Source of the DNA: Bacteroidaceae bacterium
GTDB taxonomy: Bacteria; Bacteroidota; Bacteroidia; Bacteroidales; Bacteroidaceae
Reading direction: 5' to 3'
Assembly (NCBI GenBank): GCA_902362375.1
Contig: CABIVS010000004.1
Location: 177,304 to 241,303, forward strand
Length of the DNA stretch: 64,000 nt
The notes below the pieces were generated by a model. The model ran no database searches. It was not told the origin of the DNA and saw only the letters and a program-made list of their open reading frames with translations. The position numbers and the translations under genes were made by a program. Below are positions 43,981-53,210 of this stretch, piece by piece; the stretch's first letter is position 1, and each line of letters opens with the position of its first letter.

Positions 43981-46155
43981 TTAGAAATTTTTCCGGAAAG
44001 TACATCCATTTCTCCATTCCGAACATCCGTAAGCAGTTTTTCCTTTAATAATAGTTCCCTTACCACAAAGCGGACATGGCTGACCTACAAACGTATCTAC
44101 ATCACCTGCAGCAGAAGGAGTTGAAGCAGGAGTAGTAACCGGAGCCGGAGAAGGTGCCGAATTAGAACTTACTTCGTTTGCCGCTTTTCCTGTTTTTGGT
44201 TTCTTTTCTTTCGGTGCACTTGATTTACGTTCGCGCTTTTTAGTTTCTTTCTTTTCTTTCTCTTCGGCTTTTGCAGCTACTGCATCCTGAATAGTAATGC
44301 GTCGGTTTGTGTTATCAGAAAGTACACTCATCACTATTTCCGAAACCATCTGTTTCAGTTCTTCAAGAAACTGGCGGGCATCGTATGTCTTCTTTTCAAT
44401 TTCGCGCAACTTCTTTTCCCAAATACCAGTCAGTTCTGCCGATTTCAATAATTCTTCGTGAATGAGCTGCACCAACTCCACTCCTGTCGGGGTGGCAATC
44501 AGGTTCTTTCTTTCTTTACGAATATAGTTCCGTTTGAATAATGTCTCAATAATGGCAGCACGGGTAGACGGCCGACCGATACCATTCTCTTTCAAGGCAT
44601 CACGAAGTTCATCATTGTCCACCAGTTTTCCGGCTGTCTCCATTGCACGAAGCAAAGTTGCTTCGGTATAAGGTCTGGGCGGCTGCGTCCATTTTTCATT
44701 CAGGTCGGGAATGTGAGGACCACTTTCTCCTTTTACAAAAGCAGGAAGTACATTTTCATCCTCTTCCTCTTTTTCTTCGGTAGGTTCTTTTACATCTTTG
44801 GCAAATACAACACGCCATCCCGGTTCCAGGATTTGTTTTCCGGTTACCCGGAATTCTATCTTATCCACTTCGCCCATGACTGTAGTAGTAGAAATCTTAC
44901 AGTCCGGATAGAATACGGCTATAAAACGACGGGCTATCAAGTCATAGACACGACGTTCCATATCCGTCAGGTTTTGAGCATAGACTCCGGTCGGGATAAT
45001 GGCGTGGTGATCCGTTACTTTCGAGTTGTCAAATACCTTTTTTGATTTAGGAAGTGTAGTGCCGGCTAACGGAGCTGTCAAGACTTCGTAATCACGAAGT
45101 CCTTTCAGGATAGCGGGACATTTCGGATAAATATCATCACTCAAAAAAGTAGTATCGACACGCGGATAGGTAGCTACCTTCTTCTCATAAAGAGACTGGA
45201 TCAGTTTCAGCGTTTCATCAGCTGAATAAGCGAATTTCTTGTTGCACTCTACCTGAAGAGAAGTCAAGTCGAACAAACGTGGGGCGAACTCTCTCCCGTC
45301 TTTCTTGCCAACACTAGTGACTACAAACGGAAGATCCTTTATACGTTCTACCAATGCCTCACCTTCTTCCCGGTTAGCAATAGGGTCGATACCCGGATTA
45401 TCTATTTTCTTTTTTCCACCGTTCTTTTCTTCTTCCGCAGCTATTTCTTCATCACTTTTGCGGATAAGTGCGGAAAAAGTAGTATCCCGATAGTTGGTTT
45501 TCAGTTCCCAGTATTGCTTGGGTTCGAAATTGGCTATTTCCAACTGGCGGTTGACAATCAGTGCCAAGGTCGGTGTCTGCACACGACCAATGGAAAGCAC
45601 CTGTTTATTTTGACCGTATTTAATGGTATAAAGACGGGTGGCGTTCATTCCCAATAGCCAGTCACCCATCGCACGGGAAAGTCCGGCTTCATAGAGTGAT
45701 TGAAAATCAGTCTGATCTTTCAGCTTCGCAAACCCTTCCCGGATAGCTTCTTCTGTTAATGAAGAAATCCACAGCCGTTTCACCGGACAGCGTGCACCTG
45801 CTTTCTGCATCACCCAACGCTGAATCAATTCTCCTTCTTGCCCGGCATCACCGCAGTTGATAATTTCATCTGCGTTCTGCATCAGTCCCTCGATAATGTG
45901 GAATTGTTTTTCGTATGTAGGATTCTCTATCAGCTTGATGCCGAAACGTGGAGGAATCATTGGCAGACTACCTAAATTCCACGATTTCCAGTTAGGCGTG
46001 TATTCATGCGGCTCTTTCAGGGTACAAAGATGCCCGAATGTCCAGGTCACCTGGTATCCGTTTCCTTCTATATATCCTTCTTTTCTGGTATGAGCGCCGA
46101 GTACTTCGGCTATATCGCGTGCTACTGATGGCTTTTCGGCTATGCAAACTATCAT
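43981..46155 (-). CDS. topB: DNA topoisomerase III
   Basis: 724 aa. Toprim domain at the N-terminus (VCIAEKPSVARDIAEVLGAH; NCGDAGQEGELIQRWV), the catalytic Tyr in VATYPRVDTTFLSDDI, and the type IA core GIGRPSTRAAIIETLFKR and GRVQTPTLALIVNRQLEI. After a low-complexity Lys/Glu and Ser/Pro/Ala linker (about 620-685) the C-terminus carries one four-Cys zinc finger (CPLCGKG...CSEWRNGC). Type IA enzyme that decatenates DNA. The second toprim Asp (DxD) reads as Gly (DAG), as in plasmid-type TopB proteins from memory. Monocistronic. Confidence 0.93.
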   Translation of the reverse strand: MIVCIAEKPSVARDIAEVLGAHTRKEGYIEGNGYQVTWTFGHLCTLKEPHEYTPNWKSWNLGSLPMIPPRFGIKLIENPTYEKQFHIIEGLMQNADEIINCGDAGQEGELIQRWVMQKAGARCPVKRLWISSLTEEAIREGFAKLKDQTDFQSLYEAGLSRAMGDWLLGMNATRLYTIKYGQNKQVLSIGRVQTPTLALIVNRQLEIANFEPKQYWELKTNYRDTTFSALIRKSDEEIAAEEEKNGGKKKIDNPGIDPIANREEGEALVERIKDLPFVVTSVGKKDGREFAPRLFDLTSLQVECNKKFAYSADETLKLIQSLYEKKVATYPRVDTTFLSDDIYPKCPAILKGLRDYEVLTAPLAGTTLPKSKKVFDNSKVTDHHAIIPTGVYAQNLTDMERRVYDLIARRFIAVFYPDCKISTTTVMGEVDKIEFRVTGKQILEPGWRVVFAKDVKEPTEEKEEEDENVLPAFVKGESGPHIPDLNEKWTQPPRPYTEATLLRAMETAGKLVDNDELRDALKENGIGRPSTRAAIIETLFKRNYIRKERKNLIATPTGVELVQLIHEELLKSAELTGIWEKKLREIEKKTYDARQFLEELKQMVSEIVMSVLSDNTNRRITIQDAVAAKAEEKEKKETKKRERKSSAPKEKKPKTGKAANEVSSNSAPSPAPVTTPASTPSAAGDVDTFVGQPCPLCGKGTIIKGKTAYGCSEWRNGCTFRKNF

Positions 46156-46189
46156 TTTTTTCTCTTCTTGTTTTTACACTAACAGTTTA

Positions 46190-46197
46190 CAAAGTTA
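46190..46197 (-). promoter_or_regulatory. Bacteroides -7 element for topB
   Basis: TAACTTTG on the minus strand, 35 bp upstream of the topB ATG. The remaining gap to the mutB stop (46198-46447) holds only the mutB terminator. Confidence 0.6.
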
Positions 46198-46370
46198 CAC
46201 GATTATTTCTCATTGACCGCATGAAGAGAGAAAAAAGTCCATAAAGTCATAGATCGGATAAGTTCCACTGAATGAAATAAACCGCATCTATTCATATATT
46301 CATCTACTATGAAATCTTCTATTGAAAGCTGGACAAATGACAAAATTAGGAGAAGAAAAGGAATATAAAC

Positions 46371-46417
46371 AAAAAAACATCCCACCTTTTAAACCTAAAC
46401 CGGTCTAAAAGGTGGGA
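46371..46417 (-). terminator. Terminator of mutA-mutB
   Basis: TCCCACCTTTTA (46380-46391) and TAAAAGGTGGGA (46406-46417) form a perfect 12-bp stem; on the minus strand TG and a T-run follow. Confidence 0.9.
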
Positions 46418-46447
46418 ATACAATATGATTCAAAAGAATTTCAGAGA

Positions 46448-48595
46448 TTATTCTTCATCCATTAGAATTTCCAAAATCTGACAAGCAGCTCTCGCTACCG
46501 GAGTACCCGGACCGAAGATAGCAGCTACACCTGCCTTATACAAGAAATCGTAATCTTGTGCAGGAATAACACCACCGGCAATCACTACAATGTCCTCACG
46601 ACCCAGTTTCTTCAGTTCTTCAATAATTTGCGGAACCAATGTCTTATGTCCGGCAGCCAGTGAAGAAACACCTACTACATGAACGTCGTTTTCAACAGCC
46701 TCGCGAGCAGCTTCCGCCGGAGTCTGGAACAAGGGTCCCATATCCACGTCGAAACCACAGTCAGCATAACCGGTTGCTACGACTTTAGCACCACGGTCGT
46801 GACCGTCCTGTCCCATTTTCGCAATCATGATACGAGGTTGACGTCCCTCTTTCTTCGCAAACTTCTCGGCCAGTTCACAAGCACGTTTGAAGTCGCTATC
46901 GTTTTTACTTTCTGATGAATACACGCCTGATATCGTTCTAATTATTGCTTTATAACGTCCTACTATCTGTTCGCAAGCATAAGAAATCTCACCCAATGTT
47001 GCGCGAACACGAGCTGCTTCCACAGCCAATTCCAACAAGTTACCCTTGCCAGTCTTTACACATTCGGTAATTGCTGCCAATGCTTTGTCCACTTCAGCTT
47101 GGTTACGTCCTTCTTTCAAACGTTTCAGGTTTTCAATCTGTTCAAGACGAACAGCCGTATTATCAATTTCAAGAATATCAATCGGAGCTTCTTTTTCCAA
47201 ACGATACTTGTTCACACCGACAATTGTCTGCTGACCACTGTCAATACGGGCTTGTGTACGTGCAGCAGCTTCTTCGATACGCATCTTAGGAATACCTGTT
47301 TCGATAGCTTTCGCCATACCACCTAATTTTTCAATTTCCTGAATGTGTTCCCAAGCCTTGTGTGCCAGCTCATTAGTCAGAGACTCTACATAATAAGATC
47401 CACCCCATGGGTCAACGTTCTTGCAAACATAAGTTTCTTCCTGGATATAAATTTGAGTATTACGGGCAATACGTGCAGAGAAATCTGTCGGAAGAGCGAT
47501 AGCCTCATCCAATGCATTGGTATGCAGAGATTGAGTATGCCCCAGAGCTGCAGCCATAGCCTCAATACAAGTACGCCCTACGTTATTGAACGGATCCTGT
47601 TCTGTCAACGACCAACCGGATGTCTGTGAGTGAGTACGCAATGCCAGTGATTTCGGGTTCTTCGGATTAAATTGCTTCACAATCTTCGCCCACAACATAC
47701 GTGCAGCACGCATCTTGGCTATTTCCATAAAGTGATTGGTTCCGATCGCCCAGAAGAAAGACAGACGCGGTGCAAATGCATCAATGTCAATGCCTGCTGC
47801 CGTTCCGGCACGAAGATATTCCAAACCATCGGCCAATGTATAAGCTAACTCGATATCCGCAGTTGCACCTGCTTCCTGCATGTGATAACCGGAGATAGAG
47901 ATAGAGTTGAACTTAGGCATCTTCTGCGAAGTGTATTCGAAAATATCAGAAATAATCTTCATAGAGAATGCAGGCGGATAAATATAAGTATTACGCACCA
48001 TGAATTCTTTCAGAATATCATTTTGGATAGTACCGGCCATTTCTTCAAGTTTAGCACCTTGCTCCAAACCGGCATTGATATAGAATGCCATAATCGGAAG
48101 CACAGCTCCATTCATTGTCATAGACACAGACATTTTGTTCAATGGGATACCATCGAACAGCACTTTCATATTTTCCAATGAACAGATAGATACACCGGCT
48201 TTACCTACGTCGCCTACTACACGTTCGTGATCGGGGTCATATCCACGGTGAGTAGCCAAGTCGAATGCTACTGACAAACCTTTCTGACCGGAAGCCAAAT
48301 TACGGCGATAGAATGCATTTGATTCTTCGGCAGTGGAGAATCCGGCATACTGGCGGATAGTCCAGGGGCGAAGAGTGTACATTACTGAATACGGACCGCG
48401 CAAATAAGGAGGGAGTCCGGCAGCATAGCCAAGATGTTCCATTCCTTCAAGGTCTTCTTTTGTATAGACAGGCTTCACTTCAATGTGTTCCGGTGTTTTC
48501 CAGTCAGCGGAGATACCGTTAGCCTTTTGCCATTCAGCACCATTCGTCGGCTGAAATGCGGCATATATATCGATGTTTTTAAAATCTTTTCTCAT
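46448..48595 (-). CDS. mutB: Methylmalonyl-CoA mutase large (catalytic) subunit
   Basis: 715 aa. Substrate-binding barrel with [20 protein letters not shown] and [19 protein letters not shown], then the B12-binding domain with the base-off His in [20 protein letters not shown] and [18 protein letters not shown]. Rearranges succinyl-CoA to methylmalonyl-CoA on the succinate-propionate path, needing adenosylcobalamin. It starts one base after the mutA stop, so the subunits are made in coupled fashion. Cofactor genes lie 8-15 kb to the right. Confidence 0.97.
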   Translation of the reverse strand: MRKDFKNIDIYAAFQPTNGAEWQKANGISADWKTPEHIEVKPVYTKEDLEGMEHLGYAAGLPPYLRGPYSVMYTLRPWTIRQYAGFSTAEESNAFYRRNLASGQKGLSVAFDLATHRGYDPDHERVVGDVGKAGVSICSLENMKVLFDGIPLNKMSVSMTMNGAVLPIMAFYINAGLEQGAKLEEMAGTIQNDILKEFMVRNTYIYPPAFSMKIISDIFEYTSQKMPKFNSISISGYHMQEAGATADIELAYTLADGLEYLRAGTAAGIDIDAFAPRLSFFWAIGTNHFMEIAKMRAARMLWAKIVKQFNPKNPKSLALRTHSQTSGWSLTEQDPFNNVGRTCIEAMAAALGHTQSLHTNALDEAIALPTDFSARIARNTQIYIQEETYVCKNVDPWGGSYYVESLTNELAHKAWEHIQEIEKLGGMAKAIETGIPKMRIEEAAARTQARIDSGQQTIVGVNKYRLEKEAPIDILEIDNTAVRLEQIENLKRLKEGRNQAEVDKALAAITECVKTGKGNLLELAVEAARVRATLGEISYACEQIVGRYKAIIRTISGVYSSESKNDSDFKRACELAEKFAKKEGRQPRIMIAKMGQDGHDRGAKVVATGYADCGFDVDMGPLFQTPAEAAREAVENDVHVVGVSSLAAGHKTLVPQIIEELKKLGREDIVVIAGGVIPAQDYDFLYKAGVAAIFGPGTPVARAACQILEILMDEE

Positions 48596-48596
48596 C

Positions 48597-50498
48597 TTAC
48601 TTCAATAGTTTAGTGTTAAACTCTTTCAAGGTATCCAATACATTGACACGGACATGGATGAAATTTTCGATACCTGCGGCTTTCAAGTCGTCCATACAAG
48701 CCGGAGCACCGGCAACGATAAACATAGCACGACCATTCAGTGCTTTGAAAGCTGGAATTGCATATTCAGCATATTCATCATCACTGGAACAGATAACAAC
48801 AATATCAGCTTTTGCAGCCATGGCCGCCTCTACTCCTGCTTCTACAGTTTCAAATCCCAGATTATCGACTACTTCATAACCGGCACAAGCCAAGAAGTTA
48901 CAAGAATATTGAGCACGTGCCTGACGCATTGCCAGATTACCAATAGTCAACATAAACGCTTTCGGACGTTTACCCGACGCTTCTGTTTCAAGACGCAACG
49001 CTTCAAACTCACTAGCAGCACGATCGAACACTAATGTGGATACATCTTTCTCACAAGTATGAGAGTCACCTCCGCAGCAGCACTTACCTTCAACAGGTTG
49101 CTTATCACCAGCCTTTTCATTGAAATTCGGGAATTGATTTGTACCCAACAACACTTCACGACGCTGTGCAACTGCCTTGTGGCGAGCCTTGTTGCTTTCA
49201 TTCACAGCAGCCTGAACAGTTCCTGCTTTCAATGCCGCATAGAAGCCACCTGCTTCTTCTACAGTAAGGAAGAGTTCCCAAGCTTGTTTTGCAATAGACA
49301 CAGTCAGATTCTCGATATAATAAGAACCGGCAGCAGGGTCGATCACTTTATCAAAATGAGATTCTTCTTTCAACAACAGTTGTTGGTTACGAGCCAAACG
49401 TTCCGAGAACTCGTCCGGAGTCTCATAAGTCTTATCAAACGGAGTTACCGTCATTGAGTCTACGCCTCCTAATGCAGCACTCATTGCTTCTGTTTGTGTA
49501 CGAAGCAGATTCACATGTGCATCAAACAAAGTAAGATTGAAAGTAGAGGTTTCGGCATGAACCGCCATTTTTGCTGCGCAACGACATTCTCCGTTAGGAC
49601 CTTTATTCTCGCAATCACGCACACATTCGGGATTGTAAGAAGCTACAATATTTGCCCAAAGTAAACGTGCCGCACGGAATTTTGCTATTTCAAGGAAGTA
49701 ATTGGAACTGATACCAAAATTAAACTTGATTTTCTTGGCTACTATAGCAGCAGGAATACCGGCATCAGTCAATTGACTCATATATTCATTTCCCCAAGCC
49801 AGAGCATAACCCAATTCCTGAGAAATATAAGCACCTGCATTATTCAACGATAAAGCATTTACATTCAGCACACGATAGAAAGGAAGAGGCTGAATAGCTT
49901 CAATCAAGGATTTGGCTGTTTGCACCATATCACCTTTCTCCTTGCCACGAGTCAGCATCTTGTTGAAGAAATCATAGTTGATAGAACCTTTCAGTTTCTT
50001 CACATCATAATCTTTCTTCCGGAAATAAGCTACCAGCAGATTAGCCAACTCAACCACATGCCCCTGACAGGTTGAGAAATTCAGTTCAACACACTCTGCC
50101 TGAATATCACTTAACAGTGTTTCAATATATTCCGCATTGAGTTCTTTTGCTTTCACATGAAAAGAAAGTGAGTCAACACCCTTATTTAAGATATCCAGTG
50201 CTTTCGCATTGGCGTCTTTCGGACATTCCACTCTAATTTCCTGGCGAACCAACCACGCATTGTTATCTTTTTTAGTTCCTCTTAAATAAGGGAACTCCCC
50301 AGGAAGCGCATCAGTAGTTTTTAAATCCTCCAGATCTTCCATCCGGTAAAAAGGTTTCACCTTAAACCCTTCGTTTGTTTTCCAAACGAGCTTCTTCTCA
50401 AAATCAGCACCTTTCAAATCGGCTGTAACCTTCTCCATCCATTGTTCGGTAGAGACAGGAGAAAAGTCTGAGAAGAGTTTTTCTTTTTTGTCTGCCAT
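48597..50498 (-). CDS. mutA: Methylmalonyl-CoA mutase small subunit
   Basis: 633 aa. Same fold as MutB but the B12 motif DxHxxG is absent ([13 protein letters not shown] in its place), as expected for the non-catalytic subunit. Two Cys groups are unusual: C292, C296, C305 and C307 ([17 protein letters not shown]) and C473-C475, H480 and C482 ([13 protein letters not shown]), the latter in the linker between barrel and B12-like domain. First gene of mutA-mutB, with a promoter about 80 bp upstream. The Cys groups may bind a metal; this is a guess. Confidence 0.95.
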   Translation of the reverse strand: MADKKEKLFSDFSPVSTEQWMEKVTADLKGADFEKKLVWKTNEGFKVKPFYRMEDLEDLKTTDALPGEFPYLRGTKKDNNAWLVRQEIRVECPKDANAKALDILNKGVDSLSFHVKAKELNAEYIETLLSDIQAECVELNFSTCQGHVVELANLLVAYFRKKDYDVKKLKGSINYDFFNKMLTRGKEKGDMVQTAKSLIEAIQPLPFYRVLNVNALSLNNAGAYISQELGYALAWGNEYMSQLTDAGIPAAIVAKKIKFNFGISSNYFLEIAKFRAARLLWANIVASYNPECVRDCENKGPNGECRCAAKMAVHAETSTFNLTLFDAHVNLLRTQTEAMSAALGGVDSMTVTPFDKTYETPDEFSERLARNQQLLLKEESHFDKVIDPAAGSYYIENLTVSIAKQAWELFLTVEEAGGFYAALKAGTVQAAVNESNKARHKAVAQRREVLLGTNQFPNFNEKAGDKQPVEGKCCCGGDSHTCEKDVSTLVFDRAASEFEALRLETEASGKRPKAFMLTIGNLAMRQARAQYSCNFLACAGYEVVDNLGFETVEAGVEAAMAAKADIVVICSSDDEYAEYAIPAFKALNGRAMFIVAGAPACMDDLKAAGIENFIHVRVNVLDTLKEFNTKLLK

Positions 50499-50577
50499 AG
50501 TTTATTTAAAATTAAAACAAGATTAATATTGTCTTTATTTTTATCTATCTCTTTCTAAACATCCGTCGTTCGACTTG

Positions 50578-50585
50578 CAAATATA
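50578..50585 (-). promoter_or_regulatory. Bacteroides -7 element for mutA-mutB
   Basis: TATATTTG on the minus strand, 79 bp before the mutA ATG; leader of about 70 nt with no cobalamin riboswitch. Confidence 0.6.
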
Positions 50586-50720
50586 ACCAATAAGTTAAAA
50601 CGAATCTCTTTTTTAGGGAAAATTCGCACAGGGCGTCCCGATTCGTCGAATGTATACAATCTGCATAGAAATTCTTCATTTTTAGTTCTTCATTTATTTG
50701 ATTTGCTCCGATGTTATGAG

Positions 50721-50728
50721 TAATTTTG
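50721..50728 (+). promoter_or_regulatory. Bacteroides promoter of the AspT-like transporter
   Basis: TAATTTTG (-7) with TTTG (-33) at 50697-50700 and a 20-bp spacer: a full match to the Bacteroides promoter. The ATG is 39 bp downstream. Confidence 0.75.
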
Positions 50729-50767
50729 CACCCGTTTTTAGAAAAACATTATAAAAACTGCTATATT

Positions 50768-52432
50768 ATGGATTGGTTACAAAGTTTATTGTGGGACCCC
50801 AGCTCCGTAGCTCACATCGTGCTCCTCTACGCATTTGTAGTGGCTGCCGGCGTGTATCTTGGTAAAATAAAGATATTCGGAGTATCTTTGGGCGTCACAT
50901 TTGTTTTGTTTGCCGGCATCCTAATGGGACATTTCGGCTTCACGGCCGATACACACATCCTACATTTCATCCGTGAGTTCGGATTGATCTTGTTCGTATT
51001 CTGTATCGGTCTTCAGGTGGGGCCATCTTTCTTTTCCTCTTTCAAAAAAGGAGGAATGACATTGAACCTGTTGGCTGTAGGCATCGTAGTGTTAAATATT
51101 GCTGTTGCACTGGGACTCTATTACCTCTGGAACGGCCGGGTAGAACTGCCGATGATGGTAGGTATCCTCTATGGAGCTGTCACAAACACTCCGGGACTTG
51201 GTGCTGCCAATGAAGCCTTGAACCAGCTAAATTATACTGGTCCACAGATTGCATTGGGATATGCTTGTGCCTATCCGCTTGGTGTGGTAGGTATCATCGG
51301 CTCTATCATCGCTATCCGTTACATCTTCCGTGTCAACATGACCAAAGAGGAAGAGAACTTAAAGACTCAAAGCGGTGATGCACACCACAAACCTCACATG
51401 ATGAGCCTGGAAGTTCGAAACGAATCAATCAGTGGAAAAACCCTGATTGAAATCAAGCAGTTCTTGGGTCGTAACTTCGTTTGCTCTCGAATCCGCCATG
51501 ATGGTCATGTAAGTATTCCCGACCATGAAACAGTGTTTAATGTAGGCGACCAGTTATTTATCGTCTGCTCGGAAGAAGATGCTCCGGCAATTGTTGTATT
51601 TATCGGAAAAGAAGTGGAACTCGACTGGGAGAAACAAGATCTTCCAATGGTTTCCCGCCGTATTCTGGTCACTAAACCGGAAATCAATGGTAAAACATTA
51701 GGTTCTATGCACTTCCGTAGCATGTATGGGGTGAATATTACCCGTATCAACCGTTCCGGTATGGATTTATTTGCCGATCCGAACCTGATACTTCAAGTAG
51801 GTGACCGCGTAATGGTAGTAGGACAGCAAGATGCAGTAGAACGCGTAGCCGGTGTACTGGGTAATCAATTGAAACGCTTGGATACCCCGAACATTGTCAC
51901 AATTTTCGTTGGTATCTTCTTAGGTATCCTTCTGGGTAGTCTTCCGATTGCATTTCCGGGCATGCCGACTCCTTTAAAATTAGGCTTGGCAGGCGGGCCG
52001 CTGGTAGTGGCTATTCTTATCGGACGTTTTGGTCATAAGCTACATTTAGTAACCTATACAACCATGAGTGCCAACCTGATGCTTCGCGAAATCGGTATTG
52101 TACTCTTCCTTGCCAGTGTAGGTATAGATGCCGGCGCCAATTTCGTGCAAACGGTAGTTGAAGGTGACGGTCTGCTTTATGTAGGCTGTGGTTTCCTGAT
52201 CACCGTCATCCCGCTACTTATTATCGGTGCTATCGCAAGATTATATTATAAGGTAAACTACTTCACCCTAATGGGATTGATAGCCGGTAGCAATACCGAT
52301 CCCCCCGCATTGGCTTACGCCAACCAAACAACCTCCGGAGATGCTCCGGCAGTGGGTTATTCTACAGTTTATCCGTTATCGATGTTCCTCCGTATTCTGA
52401 CAGGACAGATGATATTATTAACAATGATGTAA
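50768..52432 (+). CDS. AspT/YidE-family transporter with two TrkA-C domains
   Basis: 554 aa from ATG at 50768 ([12 protein letters not shown]); the frame upstream to 50726 crosses the expected transcript start. About five membrane helices (residues 15-170, with [20 protein letters not shown] and [16 protein letters not shown]), then two TrkA-C (RCK_C) domains at about 200-285 and 290-375 ([26 protein letters not shown]), then five or so helices (about 380-554, with the repeat [14 protein letters not shown]). This is the AspT/YidE/YbjL antiporter layout. Members exchange amino or dicarboxylic acids; the substrate here is unknown. Monocistronic. Confidence 0.9.
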   Translation: MDWLQSLLWDPSSVAHIVLLYAFVVAAGVYLGKIKIFGVSLGVTFVLFAGILMGHFGFTADTHILHFIREFGLILFVFCIGLQVGPSFFSSFKKGGMTLNLLAVGIVVLNIAVALGLYYLWNGRVELPMMVGILYGAVTNTPGLGAANEALNQLNYTGPQIALGYACAYPLGVVGIIGSIIAIRYIFRVNMTKEEENLKTQSGDAHHKPHMMSLEVRNESISGKTLIEIKQFLGRNFVCSRIRHDGHVSIPDHETVFNVGDQLFIVCSEEDAPAIVVFIGKEVELDWEKQDLPMVSRRILVTKPEINGKTLGSMHFRSMYGVNITRINRSGMDLFADPNLILQVGDRVMVVGQQDAVERVAGVLGNQLKRLDTPNIVTIFVGIFLGILLGSLPIAFPGMPTPLKLGLAGGPLVVAILIGRFGHKLHLVTYTTMSANLMLREIGIVLFLASVGIDAGANFVQTVVEGDGLLYVGCGFLITVIPLLIIGAIARLYYKVNYFTLMGLIAGSNTDPPALAYANQTTSGDAPAVGYSTVYPLSMFLRILTGQMILLTMM

Positions 52433-52455
52433 ATCAAATTTAGCACATAAAGAAT

Positions 52456-52497
52456 AAAGCCGGCTATATCCTAATGAAATATGCCGGCTTTATTTAT
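52456..52497 (+). terminator. Terminator of the AspT-like transporter
   Basis: AAAGCCGGC (52456-52464) and GCCGGCTTT (52483-52491) pair perfectly, with extra pairing of TATAT/ATAT, followed by a T-rich tail. Confidence 0.88.
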
Positions 52498-52525
52498 TTT
52501 TTCAATCTACTTTTCTATCACCCTA

Positions 52526-53158
52526 TCATACAAGCTGCAATTTCTTTACCACAAATTCTTCAATGAACCGCACTGTCTCTTCAATTCCCAAAGAAGAAGA
52601 ATCGATACACAAATGATAAGTAACTGCTGCTCCCCACGTTTTATAGCTATAATAATTATAGTATTCCGAACGTCTCTTATCCGCCTTTTCCATCATTTCT
52701 TCTGCAGCTTCCGCATCAATATGATGCATACTACACAACCGTGCTATGCGATCTTCTTTAGAGGCTGAAATAAAAACATTCGCACAACGAGGATGTTCCC
52801 GCAGAATATAATCTGCGCAACGTCCTACAAAGACACAAGATCTTTCTGCTGCCAGATGACGGATCACATCACTCTGTACTTTGAACAAGGCATCATTGCT
52901 CAAGCAGTTGTTACATGGCATAGCTCCCTCACTGATAAAAGGAAAACGCATACCGAACAGTCCGCCAATAATACCTTGCGAAGCTTTTTCATCAGCCTTT
53001 TCAAAAAACTCCTTACACAATCCGCTTTCCTCTGAAGCCAGATTGATCAGTTCCTTGTCGTAGAAGTTGATCCCCAAACGGGCAGCCAACTTCTCTCCTA
53101 TTTCTTTTCCACCGCTACCTAACTGACGGCCGATATTGATAACGTAATTACCGCTCAT
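52526..53158 (-). CDS. Cytidylate kinase-like family protein
   Basis: 210 aa from ATG at 53158 (MSGNYVINIGRQLGSGG); the frame extends ten residues further up across the promoter zone. The P-loop is degenerate: GRQLGSGGKEIGEKLA near residue 9, as in the Cytidylate_kin2 family (PF13189). FVGRCADYILREHPRCANVF and VTYHLCIDSSSLGIEETVRF also fit. The usual bacterial cmk is at 6 kb, so this is a second, distant nucleotide kinase-like protein of unknown substrate. Its own promoter is just upstream, separate from the barrel gene. Confidence 0.85.
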   Translation of the reverse strand: MSGNYVINIGRQLGSGGKEIGEKLAARLGINFYDKELINLASEESGLCKEFFEKADEKASQGIIGGLFGMRFPFISEGAMPCNNCLSNDALFKVQSDVIRHLAAERSCVFVGRCADYILREHPRCANVFISASKEDRIARLCSMHHIDAEAAEEMMEKADKRRSEYYNYYSYKTWGAAVTYHLCIDSSSLGIEETVRFIEEFVVKKLQLV

Positions 53159-53185
53159 AGTACATTTTGTTTTATGGTTCTGTAG

Positions 53186-53193
53186 CAAACATA
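53186..53193 (-). promoter_or_regulatory. Bacteroides -7 element for the cytidylate kinase-like gene
   Basis: TATGTTTG on the minus strand, 27 bp before the ATG. Confidence 0.55.
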
Positions 53194-53210
53194 CGACTTT
53201 TTTCTAAAAA

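Noticed and set aside
50499..50767. Cobalamin riboswitch before mutA or cobU
   Set aside because: Leaders are about 70 nt and 20 nt and lack a B12-box-like fold.
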